DNA of 32,255 nt from Acidobacteriota bacterium (lineage in GTDB: Bacteria; Acidobacteriota; Terriglobia; Acidiferrales; UBA7541). The translations under genes were made by a program, and so were the position numbers. Numbering within the stretch: the stretch's first letter is position 1; each line of letters begins with the position of its first letter. Shown here piece by piece: positions 25,301 through 32,118 of this stretch. The notes beneath the pieces were generated by a model. The model ran no database searches, had not been told where the DNA came from, and was given only the letters and a program-made list of their open reading frames with translations. The DNA lies in the NCBI GenBank assembly GCA_003223215.1, contig QHYH01000228.1, positions 1 to 32,255 of the forward strand, in the 5' to 3' direction.

Positions 25301-26938
25301 CACTCCTGCCACCAGACGGCGTGTCAGATTTCCATATCCGTTCGACAAATTCTCGAAGCCGCGATTAAACCAGCCAAACCCCGAATGGAGAAAACGACCC
25401 ACCAGGCCGTGCGACGAAGCACCTTGTGGATCGTGGTCTTTGAAGAGCACCGCGCACAGAGCCGGGCTCAACGTCAGCGAGACGAAGCACGATATGACTG
25501 TCGACGCTGCGATCGTCACGGCAAACTGGCGAAAGAACAGTCCGGAGATTCCCGAGAGGAAAGCAGACGGAACGAAAACGGCGCACAACGTGAGCGCGAT
25601 CGAAATCAGTGCTCCACCGACTTCGTCCATCGTCTTGTGAGCGGCATCCGACGCCGACATGCCGGAGCGCATATTGCGCTCGACGTTTTCGACAACAACG
25701 ATCGCGTCGTCGACGACGATGCCGACCGCGAGAACCAAGCCAAATAGCGAAAGATTGTTCAGTGATATCCCGAGCGGATAGAGAACCGCAAACGTCCCGA
25801 CGAGAGAGACCGGAATTGCGATCACCGGGATGATCGAGGCTCTCCAATTTTGGAGAAACAGGAACACGACGCCGAGCACGAGAAGGATTGCGATGAAGAT
25901 TGTGAGGACCACCTCGCGGACCGATTTGGCGATGAAGGTCGTCGGATCGTAGATGATTTTGTAATCGACGCCTTGGGGGAATTCCCTTTTTAGGTCTTTC
26001 ATCGCCGACAAGACTTCATGTTCAACCGCGAGCGAGTTTGCACCCGGCTGGGCGTAAATCAGGAGCGCCGTCGCGTCGCTGCGATCCATGTATGCAGTTG
26101 ATCCATAATCAGCGGCACCCACCTCGACGCGGCCGATGTCGCGCACCCGGGTCACCCTTCCTTGTTTATCCGATTTGACGACGATGTCACCGAATTGCTC
26201 GGGTGTGGAAAGCCTGCCGAGTGCCTCCACGTTGATCTGATAAGCCTCGTGCGCCGGGGCGGGCGGCTGATTCAGAATCCCAGCCGAGACCTGCAGGTTC
26301 TGGGCGCGCAGTGCCACGAGCACCTCACTGCCGTTGAGATTGTTCGCCGCAACCTTGTCGGGTTCGAGCCAGATGCGCATGGCGTACTCGCGGCCGCCCT
26401 GGAACTGCACATCTCCAACACCTTCGAGGCGCGCGAGAATGTCCTTTACGTGCAAGGTTGTGTAGTTTGAGAGATACAGGTTGTCACGCGAACTATCCGG
26501 CGAGTAGACGTGAATGGCCAGGAGTATGCTCGGTGTCGCCTTCCTCACTTGTACACCGAGACGCTGTACGTCTTCCGGCAACCGTGGCAAAGCGTCCTGG
26601 ACACGGTTTTGCGTCAGCATCTGTGCGACGTTCAAGTCGGTGCCGATGCGGAAGGTAACCGTGATCGTGAGCCTGCCGTCTCCGGTCGACTGACTGCTCA
26701 TGTAGAGCATGTTCTCGACGCCATTGATCTGCTGTTCGAGCGGCGTCGCTACGGTGCGCGACACCGTATCCGCGGATGCGCCCGGATACACCGTGGTGAT
26801 CTGCACTGTGGGCGGGACGATTTCCGGGTACTGTGCGACCGGCAGAATCGCGAGCGCACCAAGCCCGAGCAGTGTCACGAAAGCGCTTAGTACGATCGCG
26901 AAGCGGGGGCGTTCGATAAAGAAATGTGTCAGGCGCAT
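22328..26938 (-). CDS. Fused RND efflux pump (HAE1) and NodT-type outer-membrane factor
   Basis: A single 1536-residue ORF. Residues 1-1047 are a complete HAE1-type RND pump with N-terminal FFIERPRFAIVLSAFV, proton-relay Asp pair in VGIVVDDAIVVVENVERNM and the relay Lys in GLAAKNAILIVEFA. It ends with the twelfth helix at TPAFYTFIRNFG. A basic stretch (RDRKERELSQAALK) leads into a hydrophobic run and Cys1069 (SLFAGGC), a lipoprotein-type signal. A complete outer-membrane factor follows (AVGPRYVKPTTNLAPF to RTFRALGGGWD). These are normally separate genes. A TTG at 23797 after AAGGA could start the second part on its own. The ORF begins 14 bases after the adaptor gene. Confidence 0.9.
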   Translation of the reverse strand: MRLTHFFIERPRFAIVLSAFVTLLGLGALAILPVAQYPEIVPPTVQITTVYPGASADTVSRTVATPLEQQINGVENMLYMSSQSTGDGRLTITVTFRIGTDLNVAQMLTQNRVQDALPRLPEDVQRLGVQVRKATPSILLAIHVYSPDSSRDNLYLSNYTTLHVKDILARLEGVGDVQFQGGREYAMRIWLEPDKVAANNLNGSEVLVALRAQNLQVSAGILNQPPAPAHEAYQINVEALGRLSTPEQFGDIVVKSDKQGRVTRVRDIGRVEVGAADYGSTAYMDRSDATALLIYAQPGANSLAVEHEVLSAMKDLKREFPQGVDYKIIYDPTTFIAKSVREVVLTIFIAILLVLGVVFLFLQNWRASIIPVIAIPVSLVGTFAVLYPLGISLNNLSLFGLVLAVGIVVDDAIVVVENVERNMRSGMSASDAAHKTMDEVGGALISIALTLCAVFVPSAFLSGISGLFFRQFAVTIAASTVISCFVSLTLSPALCAVLFKDHDPQGASSHGLVGRFLHSGFGWFNRGFENLSNGYGNLTRRLVAGVAIVLVIYVALIGLAGLEFSRAQTGFIPEQDQGYLITIVQLPPGATLARTEEVVKQATDIILTTRGVEHVAPFAGLDATTSTVASNSATIFSSLPSLYNHEIPGVNANTVLADLRERLSVIKDARVLTIPPPPVQGLGSAGGFKMMLEDRAGLGSDAVVRAANDLVAAANKDPHFAGAFTLFNTGSPSVYADIDRVKAEKVGVTPTDVFSTLQVYLGSQYVNDFNLLGRTYEVVVQADGQYRRNQPDITRLKVRNTSGEMVPIGTVAQLKDNTIPYRVPRYDLFPAAEVQGVAAPGVASGTALLRMEELAHHVLPQGIGFEWTDLSFQEQQHGTPTLAVFGAAALFVFLVLVAQYESWKLPMAIVLIVPMCLLASVSGLRARGLPIDILAQIGFVVLVGLAAKNAILIVEFARQKEEEGAAAGEAAVHAARTRLRPILMTSFAFILGVAPLAVATGAAAEMRRSLGTAVLFGMLGVTCFGLLFTPAFYTFIRNFGRDRKERELSQAALKATAIVLAFSLFAGGCAVGPRYVKPTTNLAPFHNLVGASAAKPEFPAPPLDSWWTGFNDPMLVTVVQRALDQNLDLAAAFARVRQARAAAAAAGAQLLPTADLEATGTALHQSVVSPLGSVANSFPGYSRDQREYTVGAAASWEIDLSGGLRRGKAAAADELQAAQADQVGTRITVAAEAADAYLQVREYQARLAVAQQLIDTDTHLLELVEVRRRVGVADDREVAQAEALLKQAKSTVPSLRVALEAQLNRLDVLMGAQPGTYAEELSKSGAIPGIPAITGADQPLDVLRRRPDIIAAERRLAASNERIGVAISDYYPKVSLSGALGFDSTSGGTLFNGKAFQPIGTGALRWRLFDFGKVAAEVAQSRGAYAEALAGYRQAALRAAEDVENALMELAQTQVRLEELQGEVTSLTRARDLSERAYKAGAIPLTDVLNADSQLLVARNDVESTRADAARAAVRTFRALGGGWDVRSNPSIAAVK

Positions 26939-26952
26939 GTTTTGGTCTCTCT

Positions 26953-28194
26953 TTAGTCCTGACCGCCATCAGAACGGATCGTGCCGTCCTGGGTGGCGAC
27001 TTTGGTTCCGGGCGCGGCGTGCAGTAGCCCATCCAAGATGACTCGGTCGTTCGGCGCGAGCCCGGACCGGATCACTCGCAAACCGTCGCGAATCTCCCCT
27101 ACTTCCACTCGCTTTGGCGCGACCCTCCCGTCCGCCGAAACCGTCATAACCATGTGTTGCGATTGGTCAGGCAACACTGCAGTGTCCGGCACGAGGAGCG
27201 TCGGTGAAGGAGGAGCGACGACCAGTCGAACACGAGCGAACAGGCCAGGAGTCAAAACCAGATCGGAATTCGCAACCATAGCCCTGGCGTGGATTGTGCC
27301 GCTCGAACGGTCAAGGACATTGTCCAGGAAATCGAATACGCCGCTTCGCGCGTACTGATTGTCGTCGCCGAGCGCAACCTCAACCTTTTGGACATGCCCT
27401 CCCTTGAGGGGCCCGCGATACTTGGAGTACGCGAGGAAATCAGACTCGCTCATATCAAAGTCAAGGTAGATCGGATCAAGCGAAACGAGCGTCGCGAGCA
27501 GTGTCGTCGGACTCGTCGCTGTGCGACTGCCAGCAATTAAATTGCCTACCGAAACGAGATGCGTGCCCATGCGCCCTGTGAACGGCGCCGTAATCCGGCA
27601 ATGGTCGAGGTCGAACTGTGCATCGCGGATTCGGGCTTTGGCCTCTTCGACAGCAGCGCGCGCCGACCGCTGATCGGATATGCGCTGGTCAACGTTTTCG
27701 ACTGATCCAGCATTGCTTTGCTCCAGATCCTTGGCACGGTCAAGTTGCCGTTCAGCCAGTTGCAGTCGAGCCGCAGCAACCTCAAGCTGGGCGTTCGCTT
27801 CGGCAAGTGTGATTTCGTAGGGTCGAGCATCAATTGTGAAAAGGAGGTCGCCCTTCCGAACAATGTCCCCGTCCTTGAAAAATATTCCAGTAAGCGTACC
27901 GCCTACTTGCGCGCGCAGTTCGACTTGCGAAACCGCCGCGAATTGGCCAAGGAAGCCCAACCGCGTATCGATGTCTTGCGCCAGCGGCTTGCTCACCACG
28001 ACTTGTGGAAGTGCAGCAGGCGCAGCACCGGCGGAACTTCCACTCGCCCCAGGCGAATACTTGAGCCATGCACCCACAAACACTATCCCTGCCAGCCCAG
28101 CGGCAACCCACAGCTTGGCCGACGTTCGTCCACTGATCCGCCGCCCCTTGTTATCCGCCCGCTCGTCCGACGCCAGTTCCGTTTCCGTCAGCAT
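26953..28194 (-). CDS. RND efflux periplasmic adaptor (membrane-fusion protein)
   Basis: 413-residue adaptor that would link the inner-membrane pump to the outer-membrane factor. A single N-terminal helix (LWVAAGLAGIVFVGAWL) anchors it. The lipoyl halves flank a hairpin: VELRAQVGGTLTGIFFKDGD before, a coiled coil around LEVAAARLQLAERQLDRAKD, and ITAPFTGRMGTHLVSVGNLI after. A beta-barrel and membrane-proximal domain with VPDTAVLPDQ complete it. The ATG at 28194 has AGGAG upstream; the frame start at 28236 would place coding sequence over the likely operator. It is the first structural gene after the Rrf2 regulator. Confidence 0.92.
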   Translation of the reverse strand: MLTETELASDERADNKGRRISGRTSAKLWVAAGLAGIVFVGAWLKYSPGASGSSAGAAPAALPQVVVSKPLAQDIDTRLGFLGQFAAVSQVELRAQVGGTLTGIFFKDGDIVRKGDLLFTIDARPYEITLAEANAQLEVAAARLQLAERQLDRAKDLEQSNAGSVENVDQRISDQRSARAAVEEAKARIRDAQFDLDHCRITAPFTGRMGTHLVSVGNLIAGSRTATSPTTLLATLVSLDPIYLDFDMSESDFLAYSKYRGPLKGGHVQKVEVALGDDNQYARSGVFDFLDNVLDRSSGTIHARAMVANSDLVLTPGLFARVRLVVAPPSPTLLVPDTAVLPDQSQHMVMTVSADGRVAPKRVEVGEIRDGLRVIRSGLAPNDRVILDGLLHAAPGTKVATQDGTIRSDGGQD

Positions 28195-28220
28195 TTTCTT
28201 AGTTCTCCTGATGTACTGTT

Positions 28221-28243
28221 CTTTTAATATGCACAATTAAAAG
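28221..28243. promoter_or_regulatory. Palindrome between regulator and adaptor genes (candidate Rrf2 operator)
   Basis: CTTTTAAT and ATTAAAAG form a perfect eight-base inverted repeat around a seven-base centre, between the Rrf2 stop and the adaptor start. The minus strand reads AATTGTGCATATTAA. A related half (AATTGTGTTTTTAA) lies upstream of the Rrf2 gene. No T run follows, so a regulator site is more likely than a terminator. Confidence 0.55.
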
Positions 28244-28252
28244 CAAAAAAAG

Positions 28253-28681
28253 TCAATGCGTCTTGTGCCGGATCTGACCAACCAGATTAGCCAAGGTGAT
28301 TTTCGCGAGCGAGCTCTCGAAGCTGTTCTGAGCCTGAGAAAGTAGCTCCGACATGCACTCCTTGAGGTGGCAGCTGACCGGACACCTCTTTTCCACAGGA
28401 TAGGAGTGAATCGCAAACGCCGGTGGTGCCGCACTTGCACGGTATATGTCGAGCAGCGTGATTTGTCGCGGAGAACGCGAAAGCATGCTCGCTCCGCTCT
28501 TGCCCCGCTTTGTTACGACCAAGCCCGCTTTCGAGAGCTTGGAGAGCGACTTTCGAACGAAAGTAGGATCGGCGTTCACACTGTCGGCCAGGATCGTCGA
28601 CGAGATTTCCTCGCCGGGGAAGTAACCCAGGGCAGCCATAATGTGCGCGGCAACCGCAAATTGGACGCTTTTCACTGACAT
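28253..28681 (-). CDS. Rrf2-family transcriptional regulator
   Basis: 142-residue winged-helix regulator of the Rrf2 family (relatives of IscR, NsrR and the YwnA-like group). The N-terminal part reads SVQFAVAAHIMAALGYFPGE, the recognition helix lies in NADPTFVRKSLSKLSKAGLV and the wing in RGKSGASML. Cys100, Cys104 and Cys109 (RCPVSCHLKEC) could bind an iron-sulfur cluster or sense oxidation, although spacing differs from IscR. The ATG at 28681 follows AGGAG closely. It heads the efflux operon on the same strand, and two AT-rich sites upstream and downstream fit self-control and control of the pump. Confidence 0.88.
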   Translation of the reverse strand: MSVKSVQFAVAAHIMAALGYFPGEEISSTILADSVNADPTFVRKSLSKLSKAGLVVTKRGKSGASMLSRSPRQITLLDIYRASAAPPAFAIHSYPVEKRCPVSCHLKECMSELLSQAQNSFESSLAKITLANLVGQIRHKTH

Positions 28682-28705
28682 AACTTCTCCTGCACGCTAT
28701 GTGAT

Positions 28706-28722
28706 GCTTAAAAACACAATTG
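28706..28722 (-). promoter_or_regulatory. Second candidate Rrf2 site, upstream of the regulator
   Basis: The minus strand CCAATTGTGTTTTTAAGC shares AATTGTG...TTAA with the palindrome at 28221-28243. It lies about 25 bases before the Rrf2 start, where it could overlap the promoter. Confidence 0.4.
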
Positions 28723-28969
28723 GTTATACTTCTTTTGTTCCCAGGTGCCAGCCTTCCGATTCCTGAACGATCCGCAGAATGAGTTAAATGAACCGCGGGA
28801 TTACGCCCCAGGCATCCGATAACCGCGACCTTTATCTAAGCCCTATCCCGCTGGCGCAACTCGAAAACTCGAACCCCCGGCGAGGGTCTGCTAACTAGCC
28901 GTCGTGCAATTCTGTCATGAGGGCGCCAGGCAGGCATTTCATGCTTGGGCCATGATGCCTTGCGCATAC
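28723..28969. other. Intergenic stretch, nothing recognised
   Basis: No supportable gene. It presumably contains the promoter of the minus-strand efflux operon at its left end. A T-arm-like sequence around 28870-28885 did not fold into a convincing tRNA. Confidence 0.4.
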
Positions 28970-29142
28970 GGACCTCCGTTCCTCTCCGCGCATCGCAGCG
29001 TAGCGTGCCTCTTCTCGGCTCATGCCGGCGCGGCTATTTGGTGTTCGAGATGAAATTGAATCTCATCATGTAATCGTTTAGCGCTTCGATTGCGACCGAA
29101 CAAAGTCTGCAACCTGAGCCAGAATCGCTGAACCCACAACAT
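28970..29142 (-). pseudogene. ADOP-type ABC permease, N-terminal remnant
   Basis: Starts MLWVQRFWLRLQTLFGRNRS at 29142, then RLHDEIQFHLEHQIA, the conserved cytoplasmic opening of acidobacterial duplicated orphan permeases. An in-frame TGA at 29020 interrupts it, and MSREEARYAAMR follows in another frame. Nothing of the FtsX/MacB domains remains. The gene sits 12 bases after the PadR stop, the usual PadR-ADOP order, which is good evidence for an acidobacterial host. Confidence 0.7.
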
Positions 29143-29154
29143 GACATCTCACTC

Positions 29155-29477
29155 CTACGTCGTTTCTACTACCAGGTTGATTGCTGCGGACAAGCGACTC
29201 CAATTCTCCGCTTCCTTCTCAAGCTGTGCGCGTCCCGCGGCGGCCAACGAATAAATTTGGCTTTCCTTCCCGTCTTGGTTTCCTTCCATTTGGCCTTGAT
29301 CCACGCTCGCTGTTCCAACCGATGTAAAGCCGGGTAGAGGGATCCTTGCTGGACCTGAAGCACTTCACCGGAGATTTGTTGAATGCGCTTGGCAATCGCC
29401 CAGCCGTGCTTGGGTTCGAGCGAGACCGTCCTCAAAAGGTCGAGTGTTCCTTGGACCAAATCGTTTGGCTTCGCCAT
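29155..29477 (-). pseudogene. PadR-family regulator, frameshifted
   Basis: Winged-helix PadR regulator: LVQGTLDLLRTVSLEPKHGW, then VLQVQQGSLYPALHRLEQRA and WIKAKWKETKTGRKAKF. One base is missing near 29251-29256; the expected continuation YSLAAAGRAQLEKEAENW lies in another frame and ends at 29155. Restored, it is a typical short PadR protein of about 107 residues. It normally controls the ADOP permease that follows, here also broken. The first 75 residues, including the DNA-binding wing, remain in frame from the ATG at 29477. Confidence 0.8.
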
Positions 29478-29559
29478 ACTATGGTTATCTACAATAAGAA
29501 TTGTAGATTGTCAAGGGGTGGCTATTCGGCAATGGTCGCTACTACGATACTTGGGAGAT

Positions 29560-29605
29560 CAGCGTGACTGGACTGGATCCCGCGACCTCCTGCGTGACAG
29601 GCAGG
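29560..29605 (-). pseudogene. tRNA-Asp(GTC) 3' half
   Basis: The minus strand starts at the anticodon arm CCTGC-CTGTCAC-GCAGG (anticodon GTC), then AGGTCGCGGGATCCAGTCC, a mutated variable/T-arm region, and a degenerate acceptor. The 5' half is missing; unrelated sequence begins at the anticodon stem. It lies just upstream of the Fic module. Confidence 0.65.
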
Positions 29606-29717
29606 AGTTCGTTGCCACTTAATTGGGGTCTGGCGTGGAGCGGTGAATCAGGGACAGGCCGCTCTGGTATAATAAAGGTACAGCATAGTCGATTGTCTCG
29701 GCTCTGGAGGTAGAGCG

Positions 29718-29924
29718 ATGAGTGTGTTGCGTTCCCAACCGATCGCTGAACAGGGAGCCCGTGCTTGGCGCGAGCGGTTCGTTGAGAACGCTGTGGCCAA
29801 TGTCCGCCTCGAAGGGCTGGAACCAAGTCCGAAGGCGCTGGAGATTTGGCAAAGGTACATTGAGGGTGAGGTCTCTGTTGAACAAGTCGGAGAACTGATT
29901 CGAGCCCTCCCGACAGGTGTGTAG
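29718..29924 (+). CDS. VbhA-like antitoxin of a Fic toxin
   Basis: 68-residue small antitoxin. VANVRLEGLEPSPKALEIWQ and YIEGEVSVEQVGELIRAL match VbhA-type proteins, which place an inhibitory helix (S/TxxxEG/N) over the ATP site of their Fic partner. Here that motif reads NVRLEG, with Asn in place of the usual Ser or Thr while Glu-Gly is kept. The gene lies 8 bases before the Fic start in the same direction. The ATG at 29718 follows CTGGAGG by about 6 bases. A regulatory antitoxin role is inferred from family and neighbourhood. Confidence 0.8.
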   Translation: MSVLRSQPIAEQGARAWRERFVENAVANVRLEGLEPSPKALEIWQRYIEGEVSVEQVGELIRALPTGV

Positions 29925-29932
29925 TTTCCTCG

Positions 29933-30566
29933 ATGAGTTCCGACCCGTACGTTTATCCGGGTACAACGGTCCTCAAAAACATTCCTGGGATTCGTAATCA
30001 GGAAATACTAGACCGCTTTGAAGCGGACCGAGTGGGACAACGGTCCTTAGAGCTTATAGAACGTCCGCTATCCGGGCTCTTCGATATTGAACACCTGCAA
30101 GGAATTCACCGTTACCTGTTCCAAGATGTCTACGAATGGGCCGGAGACTTTCGAACGGTCGACATCGCAAAAGGGAATTCATACTTTGCCCACGTGCCTT
30201 ACATCGAGTCTACGTTGAAAGGCCTATTTTGGGGAATTGTCCGAGGAGCGACATCTTCGTGGCTTAAATCAAGAGCGGTTTGCCAGTCGCTTGGCACAGA
30301 CTCTAGGAACACTGAACGCCGTGCATGCTTTTCGAGAAGGAAATGGAAGAGCGCAGCGAGAATTCGTGCGAGAGCTCGCGTACAAGAACAGCTATTGGAT
30401 TGATTGGAGCAAAGTTTCACGAGAGGAACTGTACCAGGCGAGCGACGCAAGTTTCATGCGTGGTGACAACACGTTTTTCGAGAAGTTGCTAAGGCGAGCA
30501 ATCGAGCCGATTGACCGAGACAAGCTCCCACCACCGGGCGCAAGGAGGACCTTGCGCGTGACGTGA
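29933..30566 (+). pseudogene. Fic-family AMPylase (VbhT-like toxin), frameshifted
   Basis: Fic enzymes transfer AMP to target proteins. The N-terminal part (PGIRNQEILDRFEADRV, FDIEHLQGIHRYLFQDVYEW then AGDFRTVDIAKG) and the catalytic motif HAFREGNGRAQREF, with the active His encoded at 30324, are both present but in different frames. One extra T in the T run at 30227-30230 separates them; removing it gives GLFGELSEERHLRG and a full protein of about 210 residues. As written the toxin would lack its Fic motif. Sequencing error is possible. Confidence 0.8.
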
Positions 30567-30736
30567 CGTCGGAAATCGGCTCCTAAGAATAACGAACCAG
30601 GGGAAGTAATCGTACGCAAATGCTTGGAATTACGGTGGGAGCGATGACACTCACCTAGGTCGACCGTGACAGTGTAGGATTCTAACCAATCGCGCTGGTT
30701 AGTTTACTCAACAAGCAGTAAATTCCAGGTCATGCT

Positions 30737-30759
30737 AAAACCCTGCAAATAAGGGTTTT
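30737..30759 (+). terminator. Hairpin downstream of the Fic gene
   Basis: AAAACCCT and AGGGTTTT form an eight-pair stem around a seven-base loop, 170 bases after the Fic stop. The stem's own T-rich 3' side could serve as a terminator, but no longer T run follows. A smaller hairpin TAACCA/TGGTTA lies near 30683-30701. Confidence 0.4.
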
Positions 30760-31271
30760 GCAAGATTCGCATACAGCGCACTGGCTGCCTGCTACGCCCC
30801 TGACTGCAGACGCTTCTTGGACCGCCAATAATCCGCCAACAAAAGTCGGTGCGCTCATGCGAAATTCATACTAACGCAGATACGCCCCTTCGTCATGCTC
30901 ACCCACGGAACTTGTCACGCACGGAATTCTCTTTTTTCCAAGCGCCAATGCGCACTTATGGCGAGCAGGGAATCGCTGGGAATTGCTGAAACCAGCTGTG
31001 TCCGGCCCGGCTGAGCTGGCGACATGATCTGAAGAACCTCCGGCGCCGTTAACTGAAGATCCCGCTGTGGCCGTGTTTGCAGTCAATTTCTCCGAAGACA
31101 CACCCGCCGCGTGGCGCGCGCTGCAACCCGCCGGCACGGACACGGGGCGCGACACGTCGCCAGTGAATTGACCTGTTTCCCCACGTGCAACCACAGCCGG
31201 TAGAGAAGATGACCCGGCAACCCTCCGGTTGTGCCTCCGCCTCAGCTTCGGAATTGTAGAACAGGTGCAAG
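30760..31271. other. Gene-free stretch
   Basis: No ORF here has a ribosome-binding site or recognisable motif. The longest (30871-31194, minus) is low-complexity Ala/Gly/Ser sequence. I see no RNA gene. Confidence 0.4.
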
Positions 31272-31300
31272 TTGACCCAATGCCGTAATTAGCGTATATA
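31272..31300 (+). promoter_or_regulatory. Promoter of brnT/brnA-like operon
   Basis: TTGACC (31272-31277) and TATATA (31295-31300) are separated by 17 bases. Transcription would begin around 31306-31308, at the GTG start of the toxin, leaving almost no leader. Confidence 0.6.
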
Positions 31301-31307
31301 CAGTAAT

Positions 31308-31586
31308 GTGTTCTCTTGGGATGCGCGCAAAGCCCTCGCTAACCTCAAGAAGCACGGAGTCTCTTTTGAGGAGGCGGCTACTGTCTTCGCCGATCCCAAT
31401 GGGCTGGACTACGATGACATTGAACACTCGGAGTCGGAGCTTAGATTCGTACGAATCGGTTTCTCCCCTATCGGCCGAATCGTCTTTGTTGTTTATACGC
31501 GACGAGTGAAGTATGACAAAGAAACGATTCGCATCATCAGCGCACGCCAGGCAACGCGCAAAGAACGCGCGGCATATGCCGGATAG
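31308..31586 (+). CDS. brnT: BrnT-family toxin
   Basis: 92-residue BrnT ribonuclease toxin, a RelE-fold protein that cleaves mRNA. The family signature is clear: FSWDARKALANLKKHGVSFE, EEAATVFADPNGLDYDD, then RIVFVVYTRR and IRIISARQATRKERAAY. GTG at 31308 matches the conserved start; there is no ribosome-binding site, consistent with the promoter placing the transcript start at the same point. An ATG two bases upstream is in another frame. The 3' end overlaps the antitoxin gene by 74 bases. Confidence 0.88.
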   Translation: MFSWDARKALANLKKHGVSFEEAATVFADPNGLDYDDIEHSESELRFVRIGFSPIGRIVFVVYTRRVKYDKETIRIISARQATRKERAAYAG

Positions 31587-31827
31587 CATGCTCGACCTGA
31601 CGGATATTCCCGAAGCGACAGATGCTCAGCTCCGCCGTGCTCGCCGTGTCGGGCGCCCATCTACTGGAAACGCTAAACAACTGATCGCCATCCGGATCTC
31701 TCCGAAGGTGCTCGCGCGCCTCCGCCGCCTCGCCGCCAAACAGCACAAGCCCTACCAAACCTACATTCACGAACTCCTCGAACAAGCCGCCGGCAAGAAG
31801 GTCGCCTATTGCTCTCACATAAAATAA
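31513..31827 (+). CDS. brnA: BrnA-family antitoxin
   Basis: 104-residue ribbon-helix-helix antitoxin for BrnT. MPDSMLDLTDIPEATDAQL is the toxin-contacting segment; LIAIRISPKVLARLRRLAAK then HKPYQTYIHELLEQAA is the C-terminal DNA-binding domain. The ATG at 31513 lies inside the toxin gene; a later in-frame ATG at 31576 would give a shorter protein starting at MPDSM and cannot be excluded. Toxin-first order is normal for BrnTA. The antitoxin would repress the promoter at 31272. Confidence 0.8.
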   Translation: MTKKRFASSAHARQRAKNARHMPDSMLDLTDIPEATDAQLRRARRVGRPSTGNAKQLIAIRISPKVLARLRRLAAKQHKPYQTYIHELLEQAAGKKVAYCSHIK

Positions 31828-31863
31828 TGCAATAATGGGATCTCCGCATGACTAGAGGTCCCT

Positions 31864-32118
31864 GTGCGACCCAAGGGTTCGGCCGACTTGCTGTCCGACC
31901 GGCGCAGGCGTGCGCTGAAACTTCTTCGCGCGGAATTGTCCCTGAACGAAGTGGCTCGACGCATCAGGTGCGCGGCCAGTTCCGTGATGCGGTGGCGGAA
32001 TGCGTGGCGACGACACGGCGCCGATGCCCTCAAGGTGCGATTTTCTCCGGGCCGCCCGAGAAGACTCACCCGCCGGCAAGAGAAACGGCTGGTCCGCATC
32101 TTGCTCCGCGGAGCCCTA
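31864..32118 (+). pseudogene. IS630-family transposase, N-terminal fragment
   Basis: Encodes an HTH-type N-terminus: LSDRRRRALKLLRAELSLNE, then VARRIRCAASSVMRWRNAWR and RHGADALKVRFSPGRPRRLT. This is typical of IS630/Tc1-like transposases. The GTG at 31864 is the probable start. After about 85 residues another insertion sequence begins (32119) and the catalytic DDE part is missing, at least within the window. Confidence 0.75.

Noticed and set aside
28860-28915. T-arm-like sequence (GGGGGTTCGAGTTTTCG on the minus strand)
   Set aside because: The stem does not pair properly and no anticodon arm or acceptor could be placed, so I did not call it a tRNA.
30871-31194. 107-codon minus-strand ORF rich in Ala, Gly and Ser
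   Set aside because: Low complexity, no ribosome-binding site and an alternative frame on the same strand of similar length; probably chance.
31815-32099. 94-codon minus-strand ORF with GRPGENRTLRAS
   Set aside because: Antisense shadow of the IS630 transposase fragment; resembles common spurious ORFs.
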